A stretch of 42,168 nucleotides of DNA from positions 48,406 through 90,573 of the forward strand of contig JAHFUM010000001.1 of assembly GCA_023265135.1 (NCBI GenBank). Direction: 5' to 3'. A model generated the notes under the pieces. It was given only the letters and a program-made list of their open reading frames with translations. It was not told where the DNA came from and did not search any database. Shown piece after piece: positions 1 to 8,304 of the stretch. Position numbers and translations under genes: made by a program. Numbering within the stretch: the first letter of the stretch is position 1; each line of letters starts with the position of its first letter. Source of the DNA: Nitrosarchaeum sp. Its GTDB lineage: Archaea > Thermoproteota > Nitrososphaeria > Nitrososphaerales > Nitrosopumilaceae.

Positions 1-139
1 GTTTAGGTTCTGGTGTTGGTTTAGGTTCTGGTGTTGGTTTAGGTTCTGGTGTTGGTTTAGGTTCTGGTGTTGGTTTAGGTTCTGGTGTTGGTTTAGGTTC
101 TGGTGTTGGTTTAGGTTCTGGTGTTGGTTTAGGTTCTGG
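1..139. repeat. 18-bp tandem repeat inside ftsY
   Basis: Seven exact copies of GTTTAGGTTCTGGTGTTG (1-126) are followed by a 13-bp partial copy (127-139). On the minus strand, in the ftsY frame, each unit encodes Glu-Pro-Lys-Pro-Thr-Pro. The array continues past the window edge. An 18-bp period keeps the frame, so copy number can change without breaking the gene. Confidence 0.97.
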
Positions 140-1072
140 AGAAAATTCTTTAATAGCAATTCCAGATAATGAACCAAATACAGTTTCTAGAAAAGTTTCT
201 TTATCAAAAGGTTTTAGATCTTGATATTCTTGTCCGACACCAACATAAAGTACAGGAGTAGATGTAATTTTTACAATAGATAGTGCTGCTCCACCACGTG
301 CATCAGCATCACTTTTTGTTAGAATTGAACCATTGAATTTTACGTGTTCAAAAAATTCTCGAGCTTGATTAACAGTGTCATTTCCAGCTAAAGAATCACC
401 TACAAAAATTTTGAAATCAGGGTTTACTACTTTGGAGATTTTAGCAATTTGCTCCATAAGGTTTTTACTAGTTTGCATTCTACCGGCAGTGTCAATTAAT
501 ACACAATCCATTTTGTGTGATTTTGCATAGAGAACTGCATCTCTAGCAACTGCTGCAGGATCAGAATTATAGTTTTGAGCAACTAATTTCAGATTCAAAC
601 GATTTGTATGTTCGCGTAGTTGTTCGATAGCACCTGCCCTAAAGGTATCTGCTGCAGCCACAACTACAGAGTATTTTGCTTGCTGTAACATATGAGCCAT
701 TTTAGCAAGAGATGTAGTTTTTCCAGTTCCATTAATTCCTACAAAGAGTATTAGAAAGGGCTGGCCTGTTTTCTTTTTTTCATTAATTTTTTCAAAAAGA
801 TCAACTTTACCCGCAGCGTCAAACAATGCAGAAATGCTAGAAATTAAGCTGTCCTTAACAAATTTTTCGATTTCATTTTTAGCCACTTTTGAGCCAATCA
901 GGTGATTTTTTAAATCAAATTTTATTGAATCTATTACTTCGCTAGCTACATCAGATTCAAGAAGAGAAAGCTCCAATTCAAAAAGTATTTCTTCTATGTC
1001 TTTTTCGTTAAGTTCTTTTTCACCTAGACTTTTCGCTGCATTTGAAAATGCATTACGAAGTTTTTCAAACAT
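1..1072 (-). CDS. ftsY: Signal recognition particle receptor FtsY (C-terminus cut by window edge)
   Basis: FtsY is the GTPase docking protein that receives SRP-ribosome complexes at the membrane. Translation from the ATG at 1072 gives an N domain (about 1-90) and an NG GTPase domain: G1 loop [10 protein letters not shown] (112-121), DTFRAGA (142-148), DTAGRMQ (194-200) and the [10 protein letters not shown] segment (252-261). The GTPase domain appears to end near residue 301. It is followed by a short linker and, from about residue 312, a perfect EPKPTP hexapeptide repeat that runs off the window, so the true C-terminus is unseen. The start lies 5 bp after the prefoldin alpha stop, which suggests co-transcription. 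The family is certain; the repeat tail is the unusual part. Confidence 0.95.
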   Translation of the reverse strand, partial: MFEKLRNAFSNAAKSLGEKELNEKDIEEILFELELSLLESDVASEVIDSIKFDLKNHLIGSKVAKNEIEKFVKDSLISSISALFDAAGKVDLFEKINEKKKTGQPFLILFVGINGTGKTTSLAKMAHMLQQAKYSVVVAAADTFRAGAIEQLREHTNRLNLKLVAQNYNSDPAAVARDAVLYAKSHKMDCVLIDTAGRMQTSKNLMEQIAKISKVVNPDFKIFVGDSLAGNDTVNQAREFFEHVKFNGSILTKSDADARGGAALSIVKITSTPVLYVGVGQEYQDLKPFDKETFLETVFGSLSGIAIKEFSPEPKPTPEPKPTPEPKPTPEPKPTPEPKPTPEPKPTPEPKPTPEPK

Positions 1073-1076
1073 TATT

Positions 1077-1502
1077 TTATCCAGACATATTCGGAGATGT
1101 TTCCTGCATGAGTTGATTCATTTGGTCTTTACCTTGTTCTAATCTTGCCATGGCTTCTTGTTTTTTGGCAGAGGTATCTTGTATCGCAACTTCAATTTCC
1201 TTAATTCGTGCCTCAAGATAGTTTATAGCAGAATCATATTGTTTTTCTACAGCAATTCCTGCACCTATATTCAAAATAAGTTTGTCTTTAGATGAAATTT
1301 TTGTTTGTACATAAGTTCCCATTCCAATTGGCACCAAAGTATCAGAATTGGGTTTTTGGTGAAGGAATTTTATAGATTCAATTGCCGATATGGCTTCTCT
1401 TAAGACACTAAGAAGTGTTGCCTCACGTTGTGATAAATCAGTAAAGTAAGTTTCAAGCATTTGCATTTGTTGCATTAATTGTTGTGCATATTCTTCACTC
1501 AT
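1077..1502 (-). CDS. pfdA: Prefoldin alpha subunit
   Basis: This is the alpha subunit of the archaeal prefoldin hexamer (two alpha, four beta), a cytosolic holdase that passes unfolded proteins to the thermosome. The 141-residue length fits the family. Residues about 1-45 and 95-135 are rich in heptad-like Leu, Met and Gln and would form the two coiled-coil arms. The middle segment, with [13 protein letters not shown] (about 57-69) and [12 protein letters not shown] (75-86), matches the beta-hairpin body of alpha-class prefoldins. It lies directly upstream of ftsY, a common archaeal pairing. A TATA-like box 25-35 bp upstream suggests a leaderless mRNA. Confidence 0.95.
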   Translation of the reverse strand: MSEEYAQQLMQQMQMLETYFTDLSQREATLLSVLREAISAIESIKFLHQKPNSDTLVPIGMGTYVQTKISSKDKLILNIGAGIAVEKQYDSAINYLEARIKEIEVAIQDTSAKKQEAMARLEQGKDQMNQLMQETSPNMSG

Positions 1503-1525
1503 TTACATCAAGCCACCTTGAGATG

Positions 1526-1536
1526 GTTATAAATTC
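1526..1536 (-). promoter_or_regulatory. TATA box for pfdA-ftsY
   Basis: The minus strand reads GAATTTATAACC, centred about 28 bp upstream of the prefoldin ATG at 1502. This is the archaeal TATA spacing for a transcript starting at or next to the start codon. Confidence 0.5.
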
Positions 1537-1624
1537 ATTCATGAAATTATAACTAGAAACCAGTAGTGAAAGCAGAGATAAGCTCAAAACATCATTAGAT
1601 GGTTTTTAATATTCATCAGATATG

Positions 1625-1686
1625 CTAAAAAAATTAATTTAATAAGAAAAAATAGAATAAAATAAAAAAATAAAGAATATAAAAAT
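1625..1686 (-). terminator. T-rich terminator after superoxide dismutase
   Basis: Just past the SOD stop codon the minus strand has several runs of four to seven T separated by single other bases, with no stable hairpin. This is the usual look of an archaeal intrinsic terminator. Confidence 0.55.
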
Positions 1687-2307
1687 TTATTTTACTTTGG
1701 AGAATCTGTTTTCTACTTCATCCCAATTAATTACATTCCACCAAGATGAAATATAGTCAGGTCTTCTGTTTTGATATTTCAGATAATATGCATGTTCCCA
1801 AACATCACAACCCAATAACGGTACCAATCCTTCAGTTCGTGGACTAGTTTGATTTGGCATAGACTTGTACTCAACCTTCCTAGAAGAAGGATTGTATACT
1901 AACCATCCCCAACCACTACCTTGGATTACTGCAGAGTTGGATGAAAATTTCTCTTTGAAGTCAGAAAAGCTTCCAAAGGAATTATTTATTGCGTCTGCAA
2001 TTGTTCCTCCAGGTATTCCTCCTCCATTAGGTTTCATGTTGTCCCAAAACAGCTTGTGATTATCAAATCCACCACCATTGAAATTAATGGCACTTCTTTG
2101 TCCTTCTGGTACTTGATTAAGATTAGACAAAATATCTATTATGTCTTTAGCCTGTATTTCGGATGGACAATTTTCTAGTGCTGCATTAAGTTTGTCTGTG
2201 TACGTTTGATGATGTTTTGTGTGATGAATCTCCATTGTTCTTGCGTCAATGTGAGGTTCTAATGCATCATAAGCATAGGGCATTTTTGGAAGTGTATATT
2301 TTCCCAT
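1687..2307 (-). CDS. sod: Superoxide dismutase, Fe/Mn family (Mn-type fingerprint)
   Basis: This enzyme dismutates superoxide to O2 and H2O2. The 206-residue protein aligns throughout with Fe/Mn SODs. The four metal ligands are visible as H28 (MEIHHTKHHQTY), H84 (DNHKLFW), and D168 and H172 (DVWEHAYY). The second-sphere positions look Mn-type: Gly at 80 in NFNGGGF where Fe enzymes carry Gln, and Gln at 153 in PNQTSP. By analogy with E. coli SodA this favours manganese or cambialistic use; metal choice cannot be settled by sequence. There is no signal peptide, so it is cytosolic. The gene is divergent from the downstream subtilase with a 77-bp shared promoter region. A defence role is expected in an aerobic ammonia oxidiser. 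Confidence 0.96.
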   Translation of the reverse strand: MGKYTLPKMPYAYDALEPHIDARTMEIHHTKHHQTYTDKLNAALENCPSEIQAKDIIDILSNLNQVPEGQRSAINFNGGGFDNHKLFWDNMKPNGGGIPGGTIADAINNSFGSFSDFKEKFSSNSAVIQGSGWGWLVYNPSSRKVEYKSMPNQTSPRTEGLVPLLGCDVWEHAYYLKYQNRRPDYISSWWNVINWDEVENRFSKVK

Positions 2308-2384
2308 GTAATTAGTTAAAAATTTATTCCATTTATTGCTTTACAAGCCAATTGGTTTTTACTTGCTAAAAAGATCGTAAAAAT
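2308..2384. promoter_or_regulatory. Divergent promoter region, sod / subtilase
   Basis: This AT-rich 77-bp spacer separates two divergent start codons. On the minus strand AGCAATAAATGG (about 2330-2341) lies at TATA distance from the SOD ATG. On the plus strand no clear TATA box stands out. Confidence 0.35.
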
Positions 2385-4436
2385 ATGAAATTATTGATAG
2401 TTTTTGCGTGTATTGTATCTTTTTCAGCATGTTTGATTATTTCACAGTTCTATGAATCAAATGATTTTGTCCACACATATCTTGATAGAAGTGTCTCCTT
2501 TATTGGAGGGGATATTCCAAAACTGGAAGGAATTGATGGCAGAGGGATCAAAGTTGCAGTAATTGATACGGGAGTAGATTTTAATCATCCAGATCTTTTT
2601 GGGTGGGGGCCAAACGGAAAGGTAGTTGGAGGATATAATTTTATTCAAGAAGGGAAACCTCCACTAGATACGAATGGACATGGAACACAGGTTGCTGGAG
2701 TAATTGCTGCGGATGGACAATTGAAAGGAGTAGCTCCAAAAGCAAAAATTTTAGCATACAAAGTTTCAGAGAATGGCGAAGCAGTATCATCAGATTTAAT
2801 CATAAAAGCAATAGACAAAGCAATTGAGGACGGTGCAGATATAATCAATATCAGTCTAGGAATAAACAAAACAAATACCAGTATTGAACATGCTGTAGAC
2901 AGAGCACTTGCAAAAGGAATCTTTGTTGTAACTGCTGCTGGGAATGATGGTCCGATGCCTCAAACAATTGGCAGCCCAGGAAGAGATTATGAAGCAATTA
3001 CAGTAGGTGCGACATATAATAATTTAACATCAAGTCTAGTTGCAACATTAGAAGTTAATAAAAAACCATATACTGTAATTCCCATGGTAGGATCTTCTAA
3101 ATTAAATGAGCCAATTATTGGCAAAATAATTTTTGGTGGGTATGGAAAAGAAAAAGATCTTAAAGATATCAACGTAACAAACGCAATCCTTCTTGTAGAA
3201 AGAGGAAGTGATGTCAAAGGAGACCTTCTTTATTTTTCCATCAAGGAAAAAAATGCAGCAAATAGAGGGGCAAAAGCTTTGATAGTTTATAATAACGAAC
3301 CAGGAATTTTTTTAGGCGAATTAATACATGAATTTGTTGAACCTAACTATAAACCACAAATTCCAGTAGTTTCAATAGATAGAAAAGATGGATTAGAAAT
3401 CAAAGATCTACTGCAAGAAAATAACAATGCAATATTGAATCTTTTTTACAATCCAGATTTTGTTGCACATTTTAGTTCAAGAGGACCGGTATCACCATTT
3501 TATATAAAACCAGACATTGTAGCTCCTGGTGTATTTATCAATACAACACAAATCAATGGAGGATATAATTTTACTAGCGGTACAAGCTTTGCAGCACCTC
3601 ATGTTAGTGGAGCAGCAGCATTATTAATTGAAAAATATCCAAACATGCATAATCATGAAATTAAGTCATTACTAATGACAACCGCTGAACCCGTTTCTGA
3701 TGCATACGGTCAAAAATTTTTATTGCATGATTCAGGCTCAGGTAGATTAAATATTGCAAAGGCTTTCCATGCAAAATTAATCATAACACCACCAAATTTT
3801 GTGATTAACATATCTTCCGATAACCCAACAGCTCAAAAACAATTAGAATTAAAGCTTCTAAATGGCACTCTGGAAAAGTTAGAGGTTGGATTTGAAGGAC
3901 CAGAATTCATAAAATTTGGACATATTTTAGAAGGAAATAACTTGATTGTTAAAATTAAAATTCTTGGACAAAATTATGGAGATCATGAAGGAAAAATAAT
4001 CATAAATCATGATGAAATAAAATATGTAGTTCCTTTGTTAATACATTACACTGAAGGATCAATTTCTGTAAATCAAAAAGATGGAAACCTTAACTTTGTA
4101 ATTTATCATCCTGAACAGTGGAATTTTGCAAAAATTTCAATAATAAACAGTAAGGATGGCAGTACAAAAATAGTTACAACTACACCTGAAAGAAACACAT
4201 CGATAAGAATTAATGAAAATGGTATCTACTGGATCGATGCAAAAATCCAAGTAAATGGAAAAACATTTGAGGCATACAATACTATTGAAATGCATTCAAT
4301 AAACGAAAATATTCAAAATGAATTTGAATCATGGAATATTCCAGAAAAACAAATAGTAATAGTTTTAGGAATTGTTACAATTGTGGGAATTGTCGGGATG
4401 ATATCAATAAGAAAAACAATCACTCGTTCAGTTTAG
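2385..4436 (+). CDS. Membrane-anchored subtilisin-like serine protease (S8)
   Basis: This is an extracytoplasmic subtilase of 683 residues. A hydrophobic N-terminal signal or anchor (about 1-20) is followed by the catalytic domain with Asp61 (VAVIDTGVD), His99 (DTNGHGTQVAGV), the oxyanion Asn187 (TAAGNDG) and the nucleophile Ser401 (SGTSFAAPHVSGAAALL). A PA-type insertion of about 150 residues (about 215-355) separates His from Ser, as in large surface subtilases. There is no obvious long propeptide. After the protease domain come about 200 residues of beta-rich sequence and a single C-terminal helix (about 656-675) followed by basic residues, so the protease should face outward. Its last 17 bp overlap the convergent PEPCK gene. 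The substrate is unknown. Confidence 0.93.
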   Translation: MKLLIVFACIVSFSACLIISQFYESNDFVHTYLDRSVSFIGGDIPKLEGIDGRGIKVAVIDTGVDFNHPDLFGWGPNGKVVGGYNFIQEGKPPLDTNGHGTQVAGVIAADGQLKGVAPKAKILAYKVSENGEAVSSDLIIKAIDKAIEDGADIINISLGINKTNTSIEHAVDRALAKGIFVVTAAGNDGPMPQTIGSPGRDYEAITVGATYNNLTSSLVATLEVNKKPYTVIPMVGSSKLNEPIIGKIIFGGYGKEKDLKDINVTNAILLVERGSDVKGDLLYFSIKEKNAANRGAKALIVYNNEPGIFLGELIHEFVEPNYKPQIPVVSIDRKDGLEIKDLLQENNNAILNLFYNPDFVAHFSSRGPVSPFYIKPDIVAPGVFINTTQINGGYNFTSGTSFAAPHVSGAAALLIEKYPNMHNHEIKSLLMTTAEPVSDAYGQKFLLHDSGSGRLNIAKAFHAKLIITPPNFVINISSDNPTAQKQLELKLLNGTLEKLEVGFEGPEFIKFGHILEGNNLIVKIKILGQNYGDHEGKIIINHDEIKYVVPLLIHYTEGSISVNQKDGNLNFVIYHPEQWNFAKISIINSKDGSTKIVTTTPERNTSIRINENGIYWIDAKIQVNGKTFEAYNTIEMHSINENIQNEFESWNIPEKQIVIVLGIVTIVGIVGMISIRKTITRSV

Positions 4437-5934
4437 GACCAGCATTAATTATTTCAAGAGCAACATTTTGAAATTTTTTAAAATTATCAACAAACATTTT
4501 AGCTAATTTTTTTGCAGAAAGTTCGTACAAGTCTTTATCTGACCAAGTATTCTTAGGATCAAGAATTTCAGATGGAACTTCTGGAACATTAGTTGGAATA
4601 TCCAGATTGAATAAATCATCATGTCTATACTTTTCAATGTCAAGCGCACCAGTAAGAGCAGCAGTTACCATTGCCCTACTATATTTTATCTTGATTCTTG
4701 AACCAATACCATATGGTCCACCTGACCACCCTGTATTAACAAGGTAAACAACTGTATTGTGTTTATTGATTTTTTCTCCAAGAAGTTTTGCATAGACAGA
4801 TGCAGGTCTAGGCATAAATGGTGCTCCAAAACATTCCGAAAATACAGATTTTGGTTCTTTAATTCCTCTTTCAGTTCCAGCTAATTTACTAGTATAACCT
4901 GACATGAAATGATACATGGCGCCTTCTTTTGTCAATCGAGATATAGGTGGTAAAACACCCAATGCATCTGCAGTTAGAAATATGATTATTTTTGGATGGC
5001 CTCCTACACTAGGAATTACTGCACCAGGGATGTAATCCAGAGGATATGCTACACGTGTATTTTCAGTTAATCTGTTATCATCATAGTCAGGAATATTGTC
5101 ATTTAGAACAACATTTTCTAATACAGCCCCTGATTTTATCGCATTCCAGATTTCAGGCTCTGCATCTTGACGAAGATTGATACATTTTGCATAACATCCT
5201 CCTTCAAAATTGAATGTTCCATCATCAGACCATCCATGTTCATCGTCACCAATTAATCTCCTATTAGGATCAGCTGAAAGAGTAGTTTTTCCAGTACCAG
5301 ATAATCCAAAAAACAGAGCAGTATCGCCATTTTTTCCAATATTTGCAGAACAGTGCATTGGGAATATACCACGTTCAGGTAAGAGAAAATTCATTACTCC
5401 AAACATGGATTTTTTCATCTCACCTGCATACTGAGTTCCTCCAATCAAAACAATTTTTCTAGACAGATCAATTAATATGAAAATATTTGATGCAGTACCA
5501 TCAACTTTAGGAATTGCTTCAAAATCATTAATACATATTACAGTAAATTCAGGATCATGATTTTCTAATTCTTCTTTTGATGGTCTTATGAACAGTTGTC
5601 TTGCAAAGAGACTTTGCCAAACACGATCATTGATTACTCTAATAGATAACCGATTTTTTTTATCTGCGCCTACAAACCCATCAAATACAAAAAGATCTTT
5701 TCCATCTACAAAATGTTTCATTTTTTCAAGAATTTTTTCAAATTTGTCATTTGGGAATTGGTGATTAATTTTTCCCCAATCAATAGTGTTGCAGGTTTTA
5801 TCATCATATACAATAAATCGGTCATCAGGAGATCTCCCAGTATATTTACCAGTATTTACAGAAAGAGAACCAGTAGAATTTATCACCCCCTCTTTTCGTT
5901 CTACTGCAGTTTTTACTAATTCATCTACGCTCAA
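4420..5934 (-). CDS. pckA: Phosphoenolpyruvate carboxykinase (ATP)
   Basis: The enzyme converts oxaloacetate and ATP to PEP, CO2 and ADP, the first step of gluconeogenesis. That is needed in an autotroph whose carbon fixation feeds acetyl-CoA and succinyl-CoA. Visible motifs are YTGRSP (31-36), GTQYAGEMKKS (166-176), the kinase P-loop GLSGTGKTTL (210-219) and the metal site IGDDEHGW (228-235). The P-loop and the match to bacterial-type enzymes identify the ATP-dependent, not GTP-dependent, class. The only standard start is the TTG at 5934, giving 504 residues. The frame stays open to a TGA at 6040-6042, and the extra codons resemble the family N-terminus (for example NPTKVYRNLSVDEL), so translation may begin upstream, perhaps at the CTG at 6024. 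Confidence 0.94.
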   Translation of the reverse strand: MSVDELVKTAVERKEGVINSTGSLSVNTGKYTGRSPDDRFIVYDDKTCNTIDWGKINHQFPNDKFEKILEKMKHFVDGKDLFVFDGFVGADKKNRLSIRVINDRVWQSLFARQLFIRPSKEELENHDPEFTVICINDFEAIPKVDGTASNIFILIDLSRKIVLIGGTQYAGEMKKSMFGVMNFLLPERGIFPMHCSANIGKNGDTALFFGLSGTGKTTLSADPNRRLIGDDEHGWSDDGTFNFEGGCYAKCINLRQDAEPEIWNAIKSGAVLENVVLNDNIPDYDDNRLTENTRVAYPLDYIPGAVIPSVGGHPKIIIFLTADALGVLPPISRLTKEGAMYHFMSGYTSKLAGTERGIKEPKSVFSECFGAPFMPRPASVYAKLLGEKINKHNTVVYLVNTGWSGGPYGIGSRIKIKYSRAMVTAALTGALDIEKYRHDDLFNLDIPTNVPEVPSEILDPKNTWSDKDLYELSAKKLAKMFVDNFKKFQNVALEIINAGPKLNE

Positions 5935-6146
5935 ATTACGATATACTTTAGTTGGATTTATTTCAAAATCTCGGATTTGTGATAAAAATTTGTTGGTTTT
6001 AACAGGACCTATTATTTTGGTCAGAGTAGGTAACCCCCATCAACAATTTTCATAATAATCCCAGGCTTAATCATGAGATATTTCGATCCGCCTTAATTTT
6101 CCTTATTATCTCTTTCCTATCATATGATTTTTTTCATCTAGGAACG

Positions 6147-6158
6147 TATTTATTTAAA
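6147..6158 (+). promoter_or_regulatory. TATA box for L32e-L19e
   Basis: TATTTATTTAAAAT lies 20-30 bp upstream of the L32e ATG (6177), which fits a leaderless ribosomal-protein transcript. Confidence 0.6.
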
Positions 6159-6176
6159 ATTTCAAGAGTCATTCTA

Positions 6177-6581
6177 ATGCCGATCAATAAAGAAAAGCTA
6201 GCTAAAAGACAAGAAGTCAAAGAACACAATCCAGACTTCATCAGACCAGAAAGTTGGCGTTATGTTAGACTTGAAACAAATTGGAGAAAACCAAAAGGAA
6301 TTGATCATCATCAAAGAAAACAAAAAAGTAGAGGTCGTCCAGGGCTTGTCAAAGTAGGTTATGGAGGACCAAAAGAAGCAAGAGGATTACATCCTTCAGG
6401 ATATACAGATAATCTAGTCTATACAATAAATGATTTGGAAAAGCTAAATCCAAAAACAGATGGAGTAAGATTTGGACATGGTGTTGGTACTAGAAAAAGA
6501 AAAGAAATTATTGTGAAAGCGATGGAAAGTAAATTCAAAGTGTTTAATGCGAGAGTGAGTGTAAGTGGTAGTAAATCTTAA
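6177..6581 (+). CDS. rpl32e: 50S ribosomal protein L32e
   Basis: This is a large-subunit protein present only in archaea and eukaryotes. The 134 residues carry the family signature: SWRYVRLETNWRKPKGID (26-43), VKVGYGGPKEARGLHPSGY (residues about 58-76) and GHGVGTRKRKEI (about 100-111). The basic N-terminal stretch fits rRNA contact. The 3' end overlaps the L19e start by 17 bp, consistent with coupled expression; the L32e-L19e order is usual in archaea. Confidence 0.96.
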   Translation: MPINKEKLAKRQEVKEHNPDFIRPESWRYVRLETNWRKPKGIDHHQRKQKSRGRPGLVKVGYGGPKEARGLHPSGYTDNLVYTINDLEKLNPKTDGVRFGHGVGTRKRKEIIVKAMESKFKVFNARVSVSGSKS

Positions 6582-7020
6582 AGCTAAAAAAAGACTGGTA
6601 GCTCGAGTTACCGGCGTTGGAATTCACAGAGTAAAATTCGATTCAGATCATCTTGAGGATGTAGCTGACGCAATCACCAGAGAAAACATTCGCAGTTTAA
6701 TTACAGCAAAAAAAATTAAAATAAAATCAATTGTGGGCACTTCAAGAGGGAGGGCACACACTAAAAAAGCCCAAAAAAACAAAAGAGGGACAACTCAGGG
6801 GTCAAAACAAGGCACAAAGGGTGCAAGAGTTGGAAAGAAAGAAGTGTACGTTGCAAAAGTTCGGGCATTAAGAAGATTGTTAAAAATTGCTAAAGATAGA
6901 AAAGAACTAACAAATCCAGAATTTTGGATACTTTACAAAAAAGTAGGCGGAAATACCGTAAGAAATAAAGCCCATCTAAGAACACTGATGGAAGAAATGA
7001 TTTCAAAGAGAAAGAGCTAG
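6565..7020 (+). CDS. rpl19e: 50S ribosomal protein L19e
   Basis: This archaeal/eukaryal large-subunit protein has 151 residues. The N-terminus LKAKKRLVARVTGVGIHRVK matches the L19e pattern, followed by a long basic helix (SRGRAHTKKAQKNKRGTTQG, about 60-79) and a charged C-terminal helix. The GTG start at 6565 overlaps L32e by 17 bp and gives the right N-terminal length. Its TAG stop shares the tetramer CTAG with the stop of the convergent MGMT gene. Confidence 0.95.
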   Translation: MVVNLKAKKRLVARVTGVGIHRVKFDSDHLEDVADAITRENIRSLITAKKIKIKSIVGTSRGRAHTKKAQKNKRGTTQGSKQGTKGARVGKKEVYVAKVRALRRLLKIAKDRKELTNPEFWILYKKVGGNTVRNKAHLRTLMEEMISKRKS

Positions 7021-7316
7021 AATCGATAGATTTTATTTTCTAAATCATAAATCTTGCCATTCTTTATTACAATTCCTTCTCTGGTCAACATATTTGATTT
7101 AATTTCTTCACCATAAGCATATCCACCAATGTTACCATCAGATCTTACTACTCTATGACATGGAATTATTACAGGATAAGGATTCTTGTTCATAATTTTT
7201 CCAATTGCTCTTTGTCCATTTTTCAAACCAACAGCTTTTGCCAATTCACCATATGTTGTTATTTTTCCTTTAGGCACTTCAAGTAATTTTTTGTAAATTT
7301 TTTTATCGAGATTCAA
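7017..7316 (-). CDS. ogt: Methylated-DNA-protein-cysteine methyltransferase (minimal)
   Basis: This suicide repair protein transfers the alkyl group from O6-alkylguanine to its own cysteine. The 99 residues comprise only the DNA-binding and active-site domain: the helix-turn-helix region (about 20-45) with TYGELAKAVG and the arginine finger R36 in NGQRAIGKIM, and the active site PCHRVV with Cys53. The N-terminal ribonuclease-like domain of Ada-C/Ogt is absent. The cysteine is kept, so this is not an alkyltransferase-like (ATL) protein, in which Trp replaces it. The gene overlaps the DTD2 stop by 4 bp, implying one mRNA. Confidence 0.92.
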   Translation of the reverse strand: MNLDKKIYKKLLEVPKGKITTYGELAKAVGLKNGQRAIGKIMNKNPYPVIIPCHRVVRSDGNIGGYAYGEEIKSNMLTREGIVIKNGKIYDLENKIYRF

Positions 7317-8089
7317 AGTTTGATTACCTCAAGATTAGTATTATTTAGAAAACCAATTAATCTTTGTTTGTTGGAACCAAGTCCTCCCCAATCTAAAAAG
7401 ACGGTTTTTGCCATCTTATTTTGCTCCAATATATGCAAAAATAAATCTTGATCAATATTGTCAAGTGCATGTTTTGGCACAACAGTTCCAAGTGCAAATT
7501 TTCCATCTAAAAGTTCTTTGGTAAATTTTTCAGGATAATGTGTACCGCCAAAACAAATAGCCACAGGAGATGGAGAAATATTTTCAGTCATGACATCATG
7601 AACTAATGCAGCAACGGAATTACACAAAGAAACATCGGTCCATTGTTTTTCTGTTGTACCAATTTCAATAAAGATGGTGGGTTTACTCAGGGCAGTTGGT
7701 CCGTGATGTGTAGCTTCAATTGTAATTTGAAAATCTGAAAACTGTGATTTATTTTTCCACAATGTTTGTAGATATTTTTTTTGGATATATGGGTGAGGAA
7801 TTGCTACCTGTCTATCTTTTCCTCCAAATTTGGCTTCTGAAAAATTACCAGTAGAATGGCAAGTAAGAGCTAAAACGCCAGATTCTGCAGCATGTTTTGA
7901 AAGAAAAATAAATCCAGCATAATCATGTTTTTCCGCTAACCAATCAGCAGAAATTGCAGGAGTCTTTATTATTAGCAAATCATAGTGTTTGCCTCGAAAA
8001 ATTTCGCCATCTTGCGTCATTTCTTTAGAAAGAAATTTTGCCATATTGTATCCCGCTGGGTCATCACGGTATGCTACAAGCAGTTCCAT
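7313..8089 (-). CDS. dtdA: D-aminoacyl-tRNA deacylase (DTD2/GEK1 type)
   Basis: The enzyme hydrolyses D-amino acids from mischarged tRNA; DTD2 is the archaeal/plant class. From the chosen start at 8089 (MELLVAYRDDPAG) the protein has 258 residues. It carries the family motifs TCHSTGNFSEAKFGG (77-91), TIEATHHGPT (123-132) and CFGGTHYPEKFT (179-190). The open frame runs 18 codons further upstream to 8143, but that extension (MLGIHCWKLIW) overlaps the divergent secE start at 8129 and does not look like the family, so it was excluded. The gene is followed by MGMT with a 4-bp overlap. Confidence 0.93.
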   Translation of the reverse strand: MELLVAYRDDPAGYNMAKFLSKEMTQDGEIFRGKHYDLLIIKTPAISADWLAEKHDYAGFIFLSKHAAESGVLALTCHSTGNFSEAKFGGKDRQVAIPHPYIQKKYLQTLWKNKSQFSDFQITIEATHHGPTALSKPTIFIEIGTTEKQWTDVSLCNSVAALVHDVMTENISPSPVAICFGGTHYPEKFTKELLDGKFALGTVVPKHALDNIDQDLFLHILEQNKMAKTVFLDWGGLGSNKQRLIGFLNNTNLEVIKL

Positions 8090-8095
8090 GAGATA

Positions 8096-8106
8096 AGAGA
8101 TATAAG
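8096..8106 (+). promoter_or_regulatory. TATA box for secE-spt5-rpl11
   Basis: AGATATAAGGA lies about 27 bp upstream of the secE ATG (8129). On the other strand AATTAATATGG (8112-8122) is at the same distance from the DTD2 start, so the 39-bp spacer probably holds two face-to-face promoters. Confidence 0.45.
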
Positions 8107-8128
8107 GACACCATATTAATTTCCAACA

Positions 8129-8302
8129 ATGAATCCCCAGCAAACTTTGAAAAATATGGCTAATACTTTAAAAATGGCTAAAAAACCAGATCGTGATGAG
8201 TATCAACAGCATCTTAGATTGGTATTAATAGGAATTGCAGGAGTAGGTTCTATTGGATTTACAATTCATTTCGTCTTTTCGGTAATTACGTTTGGTAGAT
8301 AA
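8129..8302 (+). CDS. secE: Protein translocase subunit SecE/Sec61 gamma
   Basis: This 57-residue tail-anchored subunit clamps the SecY/Sec61 translocation channel. The sequence has a charged amphipathic N-terminal helix (KMAKKPDRDEYQQHLRLV, about 15-32) and one hydrophobic helix (about 31-53, LIGIAGVGSIGFTIHFVF). The MAKKPDRDEY segment and the placement directly upstream of Spt5 are characteristic of archaeal SecE. The stop is 2 bp from the TTG start of spt5, and L11 follows, the usual archaeal secE-spt5-rpl11 order. Confidence 0.93.
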   Translation: MNPQQTLKNMANTLKMAKKPDRDEYQQHLRLVLIGIAGVGSIGFTIHFVFSVITFGR

Positions 8303-8304
8303 AA

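Noticed and set aside
1560-1640. Possible box C/D small RNA (TGATGA on the minus strand)
   Set aside because: A C-box-like match is present but no D box at suitable spacing was found.
1865-2059. Plus-strand open frame of 64 codons opposite superoxide dismutase
   Set aside because: Antisense shadow of a certain gene, no ribosome site and no family resemblance.
8090-8143. Upstream extension of the D-aminoacyl-tRNA deacylase frame
   Set aside because: It overlaps the divergent secE start and promoter, and the extra residues do not fit the family.
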